Shown: in pieces, positions 33,507 through 42,012 of the stretch
How positions within the stretch are numbered: the first letter of the stretch is position 1
Layout: each line of letters opens with the position of its first letter
NCBI GenBank assembly: GCA_910584055.1
Contig: CAJTZS010000005.1
Span: forward strand, 1 to 64,000
Length of the DNA stretch: 64,000 nucleotides
Origin: an uncultured Muribaculaceae bacterium
GTDB taxonomy: Bacteria > Bacteroidota > Bacteroidia > Bacteroidales > Muribaculaceae
Direction: 5' to 3'
Notes under the pieces: generated by a model
Database searches by the model: none
What the model was told of the DNA's origin: nothing
The model's input: only the letters and a program-made list of their open reading frames with translations
Program-made: the position numbers and the translations under genes

Positions 33507-35243
33507 TTATTTCATTGAGATGGAGAATTTCTTAGGCCTTTCAACCGTTTGGGAGTAAACTTGTCCGTGATTATCTGTGACTTTTACTGTAATCTCGGTA
33601 TCAGGTTTTGACGCACGGCTCTTGAAAATATGGTTGCAGTTTCTTGTAACAAGGTTCTCTGTCGGTATCGCGCCGTGGTTGAGCCTTTGAAGTTCATATG
33701 AGATAATATGGAGAGGATCCTTGGCACTCACCCGTGAAACCGGGAGGTCGTTGCCGTTCTCTGAAACTTCAATCTTCCATCCCGGTCCCCAGGCGAAGAC
33801 ATTAATCAGAAGCTCGTTACCATTGTTTTGTTTGCCATATGCGTCTGAATATTCCGCCAGCTTGTCGACATGCGTTGTATTCGTCAGCAATTTTCTGTCA
33901 ATTATTACAGTGTTGAGGTCATAGACCCTGAACTGATAGTCTCTTTCATGGCCGATACTTTTGTAACTATATTTCAAGTCGCGACCGACAATTTCGAGAA
34001 TACCATAGCCGGATGGAGAACCGTCGACACATATTCCCCTGCCTGCGTAGCCACCCTTGCCTGTCCACCACAGGGTGCCGGAGATTGCCGCAATCGAATG
34101 CTGTGTCAGTCCGAGGCGAGAGGGTGCGGACACGGAGAAATTGCGGTGGAAATCTCCGGTAAAAACCGTTATGTCGCTGAACCCTGCGATTATGTTGTCA
34201 AACTCTACCGCATCTTTCATTCGGGGTTTCGTGGTGACGTTTTGCCCGTTGAGCGCGGGTTCTGAATATAGGGGGCAGTGGGCGCATATCACCAACGGGG
34301 CTGATTTGTCGGCAACAAGTGCAAGGTCATTGCGAAGCCATTCCCGCTGTCTTGGAGTCAAGGAAACGTCATACGAGCGGTCTCCTATCTGAGAGTCTGT
34401 GGCTCCCGGATTTTTATACAGCACGTTGTCAAGCACCACATAATGAACATCCCCGATATTGAAAGAATAATAAACCGGCGCGATGTTTTTACGGAAAACG
34501 TGTGATGCCTCCCAGTCATCGGAAATCCAGGCGTCGTTGTCGTGATTCCCGATTGTATGAAACACTGGACAGTTTATGTTGTCGAGGCAATCACGCGCAT
34601 TGACGAGATTGAAATTGTTGGCACGCCAGAACTGGTCCCAGCTGAGGTCTCCCAAAGAGACGGAATACACGTTGTATCCAGCATTCCGATAGTCATTGAC
34701 CGTTGAATTGATGTCCGTAAGCACTGAGCTTGCGGCTTGTTTCAGGTCTTCCGTGCGGTTGGCAAGGTGCTGGTCGGTTTGGAATAACACCACATGTCTT
34801 GAATTGTCGGTCTTGTGAAGATAGAATATATGATTCTCCTGAGTCCCGGCAGGTTCAGTGAGTGCCTGATGAATCATCGGTGTCGAGCCGTTTGTTTCGG
34901 GACTGTAGTTTCCCGGCACGGAAATAAACACATATCCGCAGGATTTGTCGGAGCCAAGTCGATAGTTTCCCTCGCTGTCTGTGAGGGTGACGGTCAGACC
35001 GTCCGACACCGCGACGCCGGGGATCGGTTCGCCGCTGCGGGTGATTACTTTGCCAATGATTGATGCTCCGTCGGCAGGCTCCGTAGGTTCTTCCTGCGGG
35101 GTGTCGGGGGTATCGGTATTGTCCCGGTTGTCAGGATTTCCCGATATTTCCGGTCGTTCGGGTGACATCGGTCTACTGCAGGAGGTGAAAAGCGGGAGCC
35201 ATGCCGACAGAACAACGGTTAGTGTAATAGCGACATATTTCAT
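33507..35243 (-). CDS. Calcineurin-like phosphoesterase lipoprotein
   Basis: 578 aa. Lipoprotein signal (FTSC), then an Asp/Pro/Thr-rich linker (about 30-65), a CarboxypepD-like Ig domain (about 65-150: IIGKVITRSGEPIPGVAVSD), and the metallophosphatase domain (about 150-400). The motifs are LFQTDQHLA, SLGDLSWDQFW, HTIGNHDND, VICAHCPLY and VFTGDFHRN, giving the Asp/Asn/His ligands of a two-metal site. A C-terminal beta domain follows (about 420-578). This layout is the surface-exposed phosphoesterase type found in Bacteroides nutrient loci. It probably acts on a phosphomonoester or diester of the imported substrate. It is encoded 26 bp before fecR. Confidence 0.88.
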   Translation of the reverse strand: MKYVAITLTVVLSAWLPLFTSCSRPMSPERPEISGNPDNRDNTDTPDTPQEEPTEPADGASIIGKVITRSGEPIPGVAVSDGLTVTLTDSEGNYRLGSDKSCGYVFISVPGNYSPETNGSTPMIHQALTEPAGTQENHIFYLHKTDNSRHVVLFQTDQHLANRTEDLKQAASSVLTDINSTVNDYRNAGYNVYSVSLGDLSWDQFWRANNFNLVNARDCLDNINCPVFHTIGNHDNDAWISDDWEASHVFRKNIAPVYYSFNIGDVHYVVLDNVLYKNPGATDSQIGDRSYDVSLTPRQREWLRNDLALVADKSAPLVICAHCPLYSEPALNGQNVTTKPRMKDAVEFDNIIAGFSDITVFTGDFHRNFSVSAPSRLGLTQHSIAAISGTLWWTGKGGYAGRGICVDGSPSGYGILEIVGRDLKYSYKSIGHERDYQFRVYDLNTVIIDRKLLTNTTHVDKLAEYSDAYGKQNNGNELLINVFAWGPGWKIEVSENGNDLPVSRVSAKDPLHIISYELQRLNHGAIPTENLVTRNCNHIFKSRASKPDTEITVKVTDNHGQVYSQTVERPKKFSISMK

Positions 35244-35307
35244 AAGCTACCTTAGTACATTAACTGATTTTAGAATCATTAAGCATTGAATCATTTTTAC
35301 TTACTAT

Positions 35308-36087
35308 CTACTTCTTATTTTTGAGGAGGTTGATGAGTTTGTCGGGATGGTCTGTAGTTATGTAATCCACTCCAAGGTCTATGAAATATTTCATGTCTTC
35401 CTCGCTGTTGGCCGTCCATACGTTGACTTCTACGTCATTTTTATGGGCCTGTTCCACCCATTCGGGATGCTTCTTCAAGACCTTTACCGAATAATCGATA
35501 CCTGAAAGTCCGAGCTTTTTGATTTTTTTAGGAGATAGGTCGCCATCGAGATAGAAAATTTTTACTCCCGTAGGGAAAAGTTTTTTGAAGGTCATGGCGG
35601 CATTGAGGGAGAAAACAATTATGTCTGTCCTGTCGAGAACGCCGTGCTTGCGGAGAAGTACGGCGATTTTATTTGCCGCGACATCCTCCCGGGAATAGTC
35701 GGTGAGCGACTTCATCTCGAGGATCAGTCGGGTGTCGGGGTGCTTGCGCACCACTGCGAGGTATTCGTCGAGGGTCGGGATTTTTTCTCCGTTCGGGAGT
35801 TTTATTTTGCGAATTTCGTCAAAAGGGGCTGTCTCCATGTAGAGTCCATGGAAGTTTTTGTCATGGTTTACGATGAGGTGATCATCGGTGGTGAGCCACA
35901 CATCGATTTCCGAACCGAAGCACCCGATGGAATCTGCTTTGGCAAATGATGCGAGGGAATTCTGGGCGGAATTCTCGGTATTCCAGAATCCTCGGTGAGC
36001 TACGACTTTTGTTTCGGCCCGGCAGAATTGCGAGGCAGAAGAGATTATGATTATACCGGAAGCGGCAATCAAGTTCAAGAGTTTCAT
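35308..36087 (-). CDS. Glycerophosphodiester phosphodiesterase (GDPD family)
   Basis: 259 aa with a Sec signal (about 1-24). It is a TIM-barrel enzyme releasing glycerol-3-phosphate from glycerophosphodiesters. Motifs: AHRGFWNTENS (first catalytic His), GSEIDVWLTTDDHLIVNHD (Glu/Asp metal site and second His), LILEMK, and the C-terminal VNVWTANSEEDMKYFIDLGVDYITTDHPD. All key residues are present, so it should be active, probably in the periplasm. It is the first gene of the reverse-strand SusCD cluster (64-bp gap to the next). It suggests a substrate containing glycerol or polyol phosphodiesters such as teichoic acid. Confidence 0.92.
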   Translation of the reverse strand: MKLLNLIAASGIIIISSASQFCRAETKVVAHRGFWNTENSAQNSLASFAKADSIGCFGSEIDVWLTTDDHLIVNHDKNFHGLYMETAPFDEIRKIKLPNGEKIPTLDEYLAVVRKHPDTRLILEMKSLTDYSREDVAANKIAVLLRKHGVLDRTDIIVFSLNAAMTFKKLFPTGVKIFYLDGDLSPKKIKKLGLSGIDYSVKVLKKHPEWVEQAHKNDVEVNVWTANSEEDMKYFIDLGVDYITTDHPDKLINLLKNKK

Positions 36088-36459
36088 GTTGTCAAGTTTT
36101 AAGATTTAGAAGCCTGGAGTCGGGATTCATTCTTTCTCCCCCTCATATATATGACCCCTCAGGATGAAGACATGCTAAAAAATTTTAAAAATAATTATAA
36201 ATTTATTTAACTTTCGCATGTGTCAAATCAAATCTCAAACCATGAAAACCATTATGTTGAAACAAGCATTCATATATCGGAAAGATTATTAAAACCATGA
36301 ATGGCCTTCCGGCCATCTGAATGTACGAAGTGCAAATGGTTTTTTATTGGTTTTAATGTGTTGAAATTAATTAAGTTAATTACATGTGAAACTTGAGTAA
36401 ATTTAAAAAATGGATTGCAGAAATTCCCGAAAGCAGCGAGTAAAAATCCGAAAGATCGC
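36088..36459. other. Intergenic stretch, no gene supported
   Basis: AT-rich spacer upstream of the GDPD gene. I see a near -7 box on the plus strand (TAACTTTC at 36208-36215), a 16-codon frame (36242-36292) that I do not trust as a gene, and a small hairpin ATGGCC-TTCC-GGCCAT at 36301-36316. No convincing reverse-strand promoter for the cluster could be found by eye. Confidence 0.5.
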
Positions 36460-36696
36460 TAAATTCCCGTTTATCGCACTGAATATTATTCCTCGCAGAG
36501 CCGCCGAGGGCGCAAAGGATTGACCTTGTTTTTTAGGGTCGTGAACTCCCGGCTGAGTGGCAGAGCCTGCCGCGGCGATTTTAGCGGCAGGCTCCGCTAC
36601 TCGGCAGGAGTGGAAACGACCTCTGACAACCGAATATGAAGGCTCTGCCACTCTGCGGCTCTGCGAGGTTAAAACAGTGCGATAAATGGGAATTTA
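36460..36696 (-). mobile_element. MITE-like palindromic element, copy 3 (237 bp, inverted)
   Basis: Same length as the copy at 20925-21161 and nearly identical, but in reverse orientation. Terminal inverted repeats are TAAATTCCCGTTTATCGCACTG (36460-36481, shown here in two parts: TAAATTCCCGTTT and ATCGCACTG) and the complement at 36675-36696. The three nested inner inverted repeats are conserved. As in copy 2, a promoter with a hairpin leader follows on the plus strand. Confidence 0.85.
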
Positions 36697-36782
36697 ATGG
36701 GATGGTTAACAAATGGAAACATGGATGAGAAAAATATTTGAGTGAAATTTTTGAGGAAAATGATGAAATCGTTTGCATAAAA

Positions 36783-36814
36783 TTTGGTGGAATCAAAAAT
36801 TAGTGTTAGCTTTG
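36783..36814 (+). promoter_or_regulatory. Strong Bacteroidetes promoter with no gene behind it
   Basis: TTTG at 36783-36786, 20-nt spacer and TAGCTTTG at 36807-36814: a full consensus match. Transcription would start near 36818-36820 on the plus strand, where no protein gene is present before the convergent GH27 gene. Confidence 0.65.
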
Positions 36815-36817
36815 TGG

Positions 36818-36928
36818 CATCAAATTATTGTAAAGGCAATATGTTTGATGAAGTTTTTTCATAGGATTAGATTTTTTAAGGTTTAAGATAGTGCTTGTCG
36901 TGAGACAAGCACTATTTGCTTTATAATG
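36818..36928 (+). ncRNA. Putative small RNA / orphan leader
   Basis: RNA expected from the promoter at 36783-36814. It contains a leader block (36852-36885) nearly identical to the sigma gene leader at 21337-21367, followed by a perfect 12-bp hairpin with a GTGA loop (36888-36915, arm ATAGTGCTTGTC) and a weak T-rich tail (TTGCTTTATAAT). No open frame of convincing quality follows. It may be a small RNA, or a leader whose gene was lost. The 3' end is a guess. Confidence 0.35.
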
Positions 36929-36959
36929 AAAAACGAGGTCCGACTCACGTCGTCCCTCG
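36929..36959 (-). terminator. Intrinsic terminator for the GH27 operon
   Basis: Read on the minus strand: stem CGAGGGACGAC with GTCGGACCTCG, an internal tandem G-A mismatch pair and a GTGA loop, followed by five T. It lies 67 bp past the GH27 stop codon. A second 8-bp hairpin (36969-36994) stands between them. Confidence 0.6.
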
Positions 36960-37025
36960 CTTCCAACCGGAGTGTCATGGAAAGTAGACACTCCAATTAT
37001 AATTGTATATTTGGAAAATTCTTTA

Positions 37026-39533
37026 TTACCGAGCGTTGGGTTTAAGGCGGTAAACTATGGTGGCATGCTTGTTGAGTATGCCTGAGAGGGGAGAGCCCGC
37101 ACTTAGCGTTCCTGCATCTTTGCGTGCAATCACTTCGCGGGCGGAGTATGTTGCGGCAGGATCGAGGGCGTCATAATCTTCTATATTTATTGCAAATCTT
37201 GAAGAGTTGTCTCCAATATTCACGGCGGCTATGGCCACGCTGCCGTCGGCAAGATCCTTGCAGAAATACCATACATTACCATTTGCCTTTATATACTCAG
37301 CCTGCTGTCCCATCGCATCCTGGTTAATTGCAATGAGTTCTTTGTTTGTGAGCAGCGCTACATCGTGAGAATTAATGTCGGAGGACCTTACGTCCAATGT
37401 AAGTAGCAATGGTGCTGACCACATGCACCACATCGCAAACTCCGTCTCGTATTCATCATCTGACATTCCTTTGGTGCCGTAAACGAGATCGTTTGAGGAA
37501 GTGCCTTTCCCACGGATGCCCACCACCAGCATATCCGGGTCGTTGAAGCGGTTCACGCCGGCATAGGGCCAGAGGTCGCGCATAAGGTGAAGGGTGTTAT
37601 AAAGACCAATGCCACATCCGCTTTCGTTACGGTTCTCGGAATTTGCTTCCGTTTTTGTGGTGAGACCACTTTTATAAGTATATGCCCCCATCCATCCGTC
37701 GCGATGGTCATAGGTGACGCGCCATGAAGAGGCGCCAACCTCCGCGCCCCATTTCCATGGCTCGTGGATGCCCCACTCGCACATTGAAAGGAGGATCCTG
37801 TCGCCCGCGTTCGCTATGGCTGTGCCCATTTTGCCGTAGAGGTCAAATGCCAACGGTGTGGAAGCAGGGTCGAGAGAGCCGTTGGCATCGCCCTTACCTG
37901 CCCAGAACCAATCTTCCTTAAGCTTATCGAAACCCCAGTCGGTGAAAGCTTTTGCCATGGCTGATTCATAGCCGTAAGCTCCGAGCATCGTACCTCCTGC
38001 CTGGTCTCCACTCGCACAAGTGATTTCTCCCGCATCGCTGTAGATTCCAGCCTTGAGACCCTTGGAGTGGATATAGTCGGTCAGCGACTTGAATCCGGAA
38101 GGGAATTTGGTGCTGTTGATTTCCGGCACTCCGTTCGAGTCACGAGTGCCGGCGGGGTTCTGCCAGCAGTCATCTATACCAAGCCAGATATAGCCGGCAT
38201 CCTTGTATCCGTTGGAGACAAGAGCATCGGCGGTTGCCTTTATGGATGTTTCATCGATCTTGGTTTCGAGCACGTTCCAGCTCTGCCATCCCATATGAGG
38301 CGTGGACTGATGAAGATTATTGCTGACCTTGAGCTTTATCCCTTCACTGAAAGCAACGGAACCATCGGCGTTGCGTACCTCCACGGAATATGTATAGTCG
38401 CCGGGTGCGGAGACCTTCCCCTCGACGAGGCGGCGTCTGGCGTTCCATGTCAAGCCTTCCGGCAGGTTGTATACCTCCATTGTCTGGGAGGCGTCGGCAA
38501 CCCGAATCTTGTGCATGAAGGGAGTGTCAGGCAGGCTGAAGACATAGTTCGCGCATGCCAACCGGCTCTCCAGACCGGAGACCCATGGCGCGTCCTCTCT
38601 ATTATACTCCGGATTGTTTTCACACATCCAGTCCGAGCCTTCACGCTCCATGCATTCAGTTATTTTCAGAGGTATGTCGTAATATTTGTTACGCTCAAGA
38701 GCATTGACCGCCGCCATAGCTTTGAAAGATGCTATGTGGCGGTCGGTGGTTATAGATACTGTCAGTTCCTTTCCGGCGATGCCGCTCACCGGTGCACAAG
38801 ACATGAACCCTTTGAATGAGTCTTCCGTCAGCACAGGAGTGTCATCCCACAGCATCGTCAGTGTCGGGGCTTCACCGTCGGCGAACTGCACTGTGCCGGT
38901 GTTCATGTCGAGGGTGAAATCTCCCGAGAGACGCGTGTCGGGAATGTTGAGCGAAATTTTTTGCAGACGGTCGCCATGCAGCGGTGAATCCTTGGCATCC
39001 ACGTGAAAACGCAGGAACGCTAACACATGCTCGAAAACGAAGCGTCCCGTAGCGCCCACGGGTCTTCCGACTTTCCAGTCACCTTCAATTGCGCGTGTCT
39101 GTGTGGAGAATGACTGTTCGGCAGGGAGCGTTCCCTTTAGTGCCGACGGATCATTGCCCGCAAGGGAGGAATACGGGTAGTATGCCATGGTTGCAGATTC
39201 ACCGTCGCGGAGGTTTCCTCCGAATGTAGCGGTGCTCGATTCGGCGGAAAGGTTATTACGGAACTCTACGTTTGCCGAACCTTTGTCGCCGAACGCCCCG
39301 ATGCGGTCGGAAGGCAGCCAGTTGATGCCTATCTCTCCCGATGCATACTCTTTCGGATCCATTGCCGTGCGCGTGCCCGGCTCGCCGGAAGACGCTCCTT
39401 GGGTTACTACTTGGATTACTGTGTTTGCATCCAATATACCTGATGGTGTGTCGAGGCGGTCGCTGCAGCCTGCGAAGGCGATGCAAGCCATAGCCGGAAC
39501 GGCTGTCTGCAAAAAATTGGAACTGATTCTCAT
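37026..39533 (-). CDS. Fimbrillin-like / GH27 alpha-galactosidase lipoprotein
   Basis: 835 aa. Lipobox FAGC (Cys about 22), a fimbrillin-like beta-sandwich domain (about 30-290: INWLPSDRIGAF, VFEHVLAFLRFHV), an Ig-like linker (about 310-400), then GH27 (about 410-740) and a C-terminal beta domain. GH27 blocks: GWQSWNVLE, WLGIDDCWQ, KLKEDWFW with the nucleophile Asp, SWRVTYDHRD with the acid/base Asp, and RFNDPDMLVVG. CEWGI keeps the Glu that in human alpha-galactosidase A marks galactose against GalNAc specificity, so alpha-galactosidase (or beta-L-arabinopyranosidase) is favoured. The fimbrillin-type front end on a glycosidase is unusual and may display it on the surface. Second enzyme of the operon starting at 42219. 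Confidence 0.88.
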   Translation of the reverse strand: MRISSNFLQTAVPAMACIAFAGCSDRLDTPSGILDANTVIQVVTQGASSGEPGTRTAMDPKEYASGEIGINWLPSDRIGAFGDKGSANVEFRNNLSAESSTATFGGNLRDGESATMAYYPYSSLAGNDPSALKGTLPAEQSFSTQTRAIEGDWKVGRPVGATGRFVFEHVLAFLRFHVDAKDSPLHGDRLQKISLNIPDTRLSGDFTLDMNTGTVQFADGEAPTLTMLWDDTPVLTEDSFKGFMSCAPVSGIAGKELTVSITTDRHIASFKAMAAVNALERNKYYDIPLKITECMEREGSDWMCENNPEYNREDAPWVSGLESRLACANYVFSLPDTPFMHKIRVADASQTMEVYNLPEGLTWNARRRLVEGKVSAPGDYTYSVEVRNADGSVAFSEGIKLKVSNNLHQSTPHMGWQSWNVLETKIDETSIKATADALVSNGYKDAGYIWLGIDDCWQNPAGTRDSNGVPEINSTKFPSGFKSLTDYIHSKGLKAGIYSDAGEITCASGDQAGGTMLGAYGYESAMAKAFTDWGFDKLKEDWFWAGKGDANGSLDPASTPLAFDLYGKMGTAIANAGDRILLSMCEWGIHEPWKWGAEVGASSWRVTYDHRDGWMGAYTYKSGLTTKTEANSENRNESGCGIGLYNTLHLMRDLWPYAGVNRFNDPDMLVVGIRGKGTSSNDLVYGTKGMSDDEYETEFAMWCMWSAPLLLTLDVRSSDINSHDVALLTNKELIAINQDAMGQQAEYIKANGNVWYFCKDLADGSVAIAAVNIGDNSSRFAINIEDYDALDPAATYSAREVIARKDAGTLSAGSPLSGILNKHATIVYRLKPNAR

Positions 39534-39554
39534 TATTATAAGTATTTCACGATA

Positions 39555-41987
39555 TTATCTGCGCGGTTTGAAGAGTGCCCCTCCGCCGGTAGGAGAAACG
39601 GAATCGCCCTTGCGTGCGCCGTTGTCAATTGATTGGGTGTAATCTCTCTGAAGCGTGAATCCATCCTTGTTGTTATTGTCGATTACTTTCTTGACATACG
39701 GATTTACACCATATGTAGCAGAACCTTGAGTATTGTCTACAAGGGATTTCACGCGATTGAAGAGAACCCATCCGTAAGGCGCATTCTTGGTAAGTCCGTC
39801 TATGGCAGTGCTCCATTCGTTGCATAGACTACGAGAAAAGCTGATTATTGTATTGCTTTCTCCGTCTATGTTTCCACTTGTTTGGTTTATGCCTCCGACA
39901 TAATTACAGAAACGTTTGTTTGTCTTTCCTATATAGTCACTCTGTATGGCTGAAACAACGTTGCTTATATTGGATTTTTGCTGAGAAAGATCTTTTACAT
40001 TAACCTGTTCGGAGAAGATATACCAGAATGTATTGTCATCTTCGAGCTGAGCATCAGTTGGACGGGTGGTCAATGCGGATGTGCCTAAAGAACTACAAAA
40101 CCAATTATTGCCAAATGCTCTTTTAAGCCATCTAGTGCTTGAAAGTAATTGGGACATAGCGGAATAAACAATGCCATTGCCGCTGATTTGTAAGTCGGAT
40201 GAAGGGTCAAATGATTCTTGATATCCAGCTCCCGAACTGTTAAATTGAAGGTTTGTACTCACTTCTCCGACTCCTCCATATTGAAGGCGCGCATAGAGCA
40301 CTCCAGTGGTTGCTTGTGGCGTAAACTGTGATAATATAGCCTTGCAGCCATTGATTTTTGTCCAGTCCATGATGTCATAATATGATGACCTTAATGCAGC
40401 AGATGAGCCTGGAAATAATGTCCCACCATTGTCAGCGCCATTTCCTCTGAGCTGGACTTTGATGATTACTTTGCCTTTTACATCATTAATTGTTGTATAA
40501 GGTCCGAGATTGTCTGCAAAATAATCGGCAAAGTCCTTATGTGATGTCAGCTCTTTAATGCGCTCAAGAAATTGAGCGTAAGTATAATTGGTTCCGGAGA
40601 TAGGATAGTCGGAGATGACAATAACGCAGAATTCATTGGAGTGTGAGTTTGACATATAACCGCATAGTTCCTTTACAATATCCGAAAGATATTTGTCATT
40701 AACATTGTGGTCGCCATTTCTAACGAGGATTCGTGAATTGCCACCATAGGGAGAGGCTCCATCTACAAGCCATGCATGAGTTTGGAATACTCGGATACCG
40801 AGATTATATTGTTCTTCAATAGTGGCGGTCTGAGGCTTTTGATTGTCAGATAATGTTGCGTCTTCTCCAGAGAATGAGAGGCAGGTTCCGGGCAAAGAAA
40901 GCTGTGACAGATAGATGCGGGGATCAAGCTGGGTTATCCAGGTTGAATAATTGAATTTTGCCTCAGCGAACCGCAGACGAGGAAGCGATACCGGATTTAC
41001 TTGCCTTTGAGTATACTGGTTCATATTGAGAGTCTTTTTCCATTCCTGATTGTCGGATGTGTGAACGGTGACAGTGATCGTTGATACTGCCTCGTTGGGA
41101 ATGAGAAAAGCCTTCACATTGAATTTCTGGTCGTTTACAAGCCTCAGACCAGTCAAGTTTACGTTTCCATCATTATCGGTTTCCTCTATCATCGTGGAAA
41201 TCATGATGCGCTGATCCTCGGCTTCCTGACTTGTTGCCGTGATTTGGTCTGTCTCATAGTTATATGTGAATGTGCCTGTTATCTGTGCGTTGGCTTCAAT
41301 TACTACAGAAGTTACGCGTGCCCAATCTTGCGAAGGGTCATAGAGGGTGTTCATGTCGCTTGGACCGCTTACTGTTATATCCAGCACCGTAGCGAGTGGT
41401 TGAAAATTCAGTGACACTGTCTCGCCGCTTGCTGCATTGTCATTCTTGGCATACATCATGCAGCATGACATATCGGGGGTGCAATCGTAAGAATATTCTC
41501 CGTTTGTGGCAGTCTGGAATACCGGATTCTGGTCGCCGGGCAATGTGGCTGTTAATGTTTTTTCGTCGGTCATGGAGAGATTGAAACTTTCATTTCCCGG
41601 ATAAAAGCCATAGAATCTATTGCCGGTGGCTTTATCTCCCCACTGAATACCTACATCTCCTGTTTTTGTTATTTCAGATGCGGTTTCTTTTTCCGTGCTT
41701 CCAGGATTAACGATATATGTTGCCTGCTGGCGGCCAGCTTGGGCATCAGGAGAATACACGAATATCCTGTCAAGGTTGTTGGGGTAGTTCCAATATATCG
41801 GATAGTATTTGTTATTGTTGTCGCCTTCAATTATAGATCCGTAGATAGTTCTTGTTTTCTTATCAAGCGCGGCTCCGAATGAAACTTCATTCCCGCATGC
41901 AATTTCCGGTTCGCGGACAACCTCGTCCTTGCAACTTGTAACCGTAAGGGCGATGGCAGAAAGAGCTGTTAAGTATAGTGCTTTCAT
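39555..41987 (-). CDS. Fimbrillin-like lipoprotein fused to a degenerate PI-PLC-like domain
   Basis: 810 aa. Lipobox VTSC; N-terminal fimbrillin-like region (about 25-330: VSFGAALDKKTRTIYGS, WNYPNNLDRIFVYSP, LNFQPLATVLDITV). The rest (about 340-790) follows the PI-PLC X fold: LSQLSLPGTCLSFSG, EEQYNLGIRVFQTHA, ILVRNGDHNV, VKELCGYM, GKVIIKVQLRG. In active enzymes the first block reads PGTHD and the later one HHG. Here the first catalytic His is Cys and the second Asn, and the usual DIR is QTH, so phosphodiesterase activity is doubtful and a binding role is likely. Codons look more AT-rich than in neighbouring genes. It lies 21 bp before the GH27 gene. Confidence 0.78.
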   Translation of the reverse strand: MKALYLTALSAIALTVTSCKDEVVREPEIACGNEVSFGAALDKKTRTIYGSIIEGDNNNKYYPIYWNYPNNLDRIFVYSPDAQAGRQQATYIVNPGSTEKETASEITKTGDVGIQWGDKATGNRFYGFYPGNESFNLSMTDEKTLTATLPGDQNPVFQTATNGEYSYDCTPDMSCCMMYAKNDNAASGETVSLNFQPLATVLDITVSGPSDMNTLYDPSQDWARVTSVVIEANAQITGTFTYNYETDQITATSQEAEDQRIMISTMIEETDNDGNVNLTGLRLVNDQKFNVKAFLIPNEAVSTITVTVHTSDNQEWKKTLNMNQYTQRQVNPVSLPRLRFAEAKFNYSTWITQLDPRIYLSQLSLPGTCLSFSGEDATLSDNQKPQTATIEEQYNLGIRVFQTHAWLVDGASPYGGNSRILVRNGDHNVNDKYLSDIVKELCGYMSNSHSNEFCVIVISDYPISGTNYTYAQFLERIKELTSHKDFADYFADNLGPYTTINDVKGKVIIKVQLRGNGADNGGTLFPGSSAALRSSYYDIMDWTKINGCKAILSQFTPQATTGVLYARLQYGGVGEVSTNLQFNSSGAGYQESFDPSSDLQISGNGIVYSAMSQLLSSTRWLKRAFGNNWFCSSLGTSALTTRPTDAQLEDDNTFWYIFSEQVNVKDLSQQKSNISNVVSAIQSDYIGKTNKRFCNYVGGINQTSGNIDGESNTIISFSRSLCNEWSTAIDGLTKNAPYGWVLFNRVKSLVDNTQGSATYGVNPYVKKVIDNNNKDGFTLQRDYTQSIDNGARKGDSVSPTGGGALFKPRR

Positions 41988-42012
41988 TGTTTTCGTATGT
42001 TTAGGTTCTTTC

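Noticed and set aside
36242..36292. A 16-codon frame in the spacer before the GDPD gene
   Set aside because: No good promoter or ribosome binding site, and frames of this size are expected by chance.
36926..37045. A 39-codon plus-strand frame after the orphan leader
   Set aside because: It overlaps the minus-strand terminator hairpin and the end of the GH27 gene, has no similarity to known proteins, and its codons reflect those structures.
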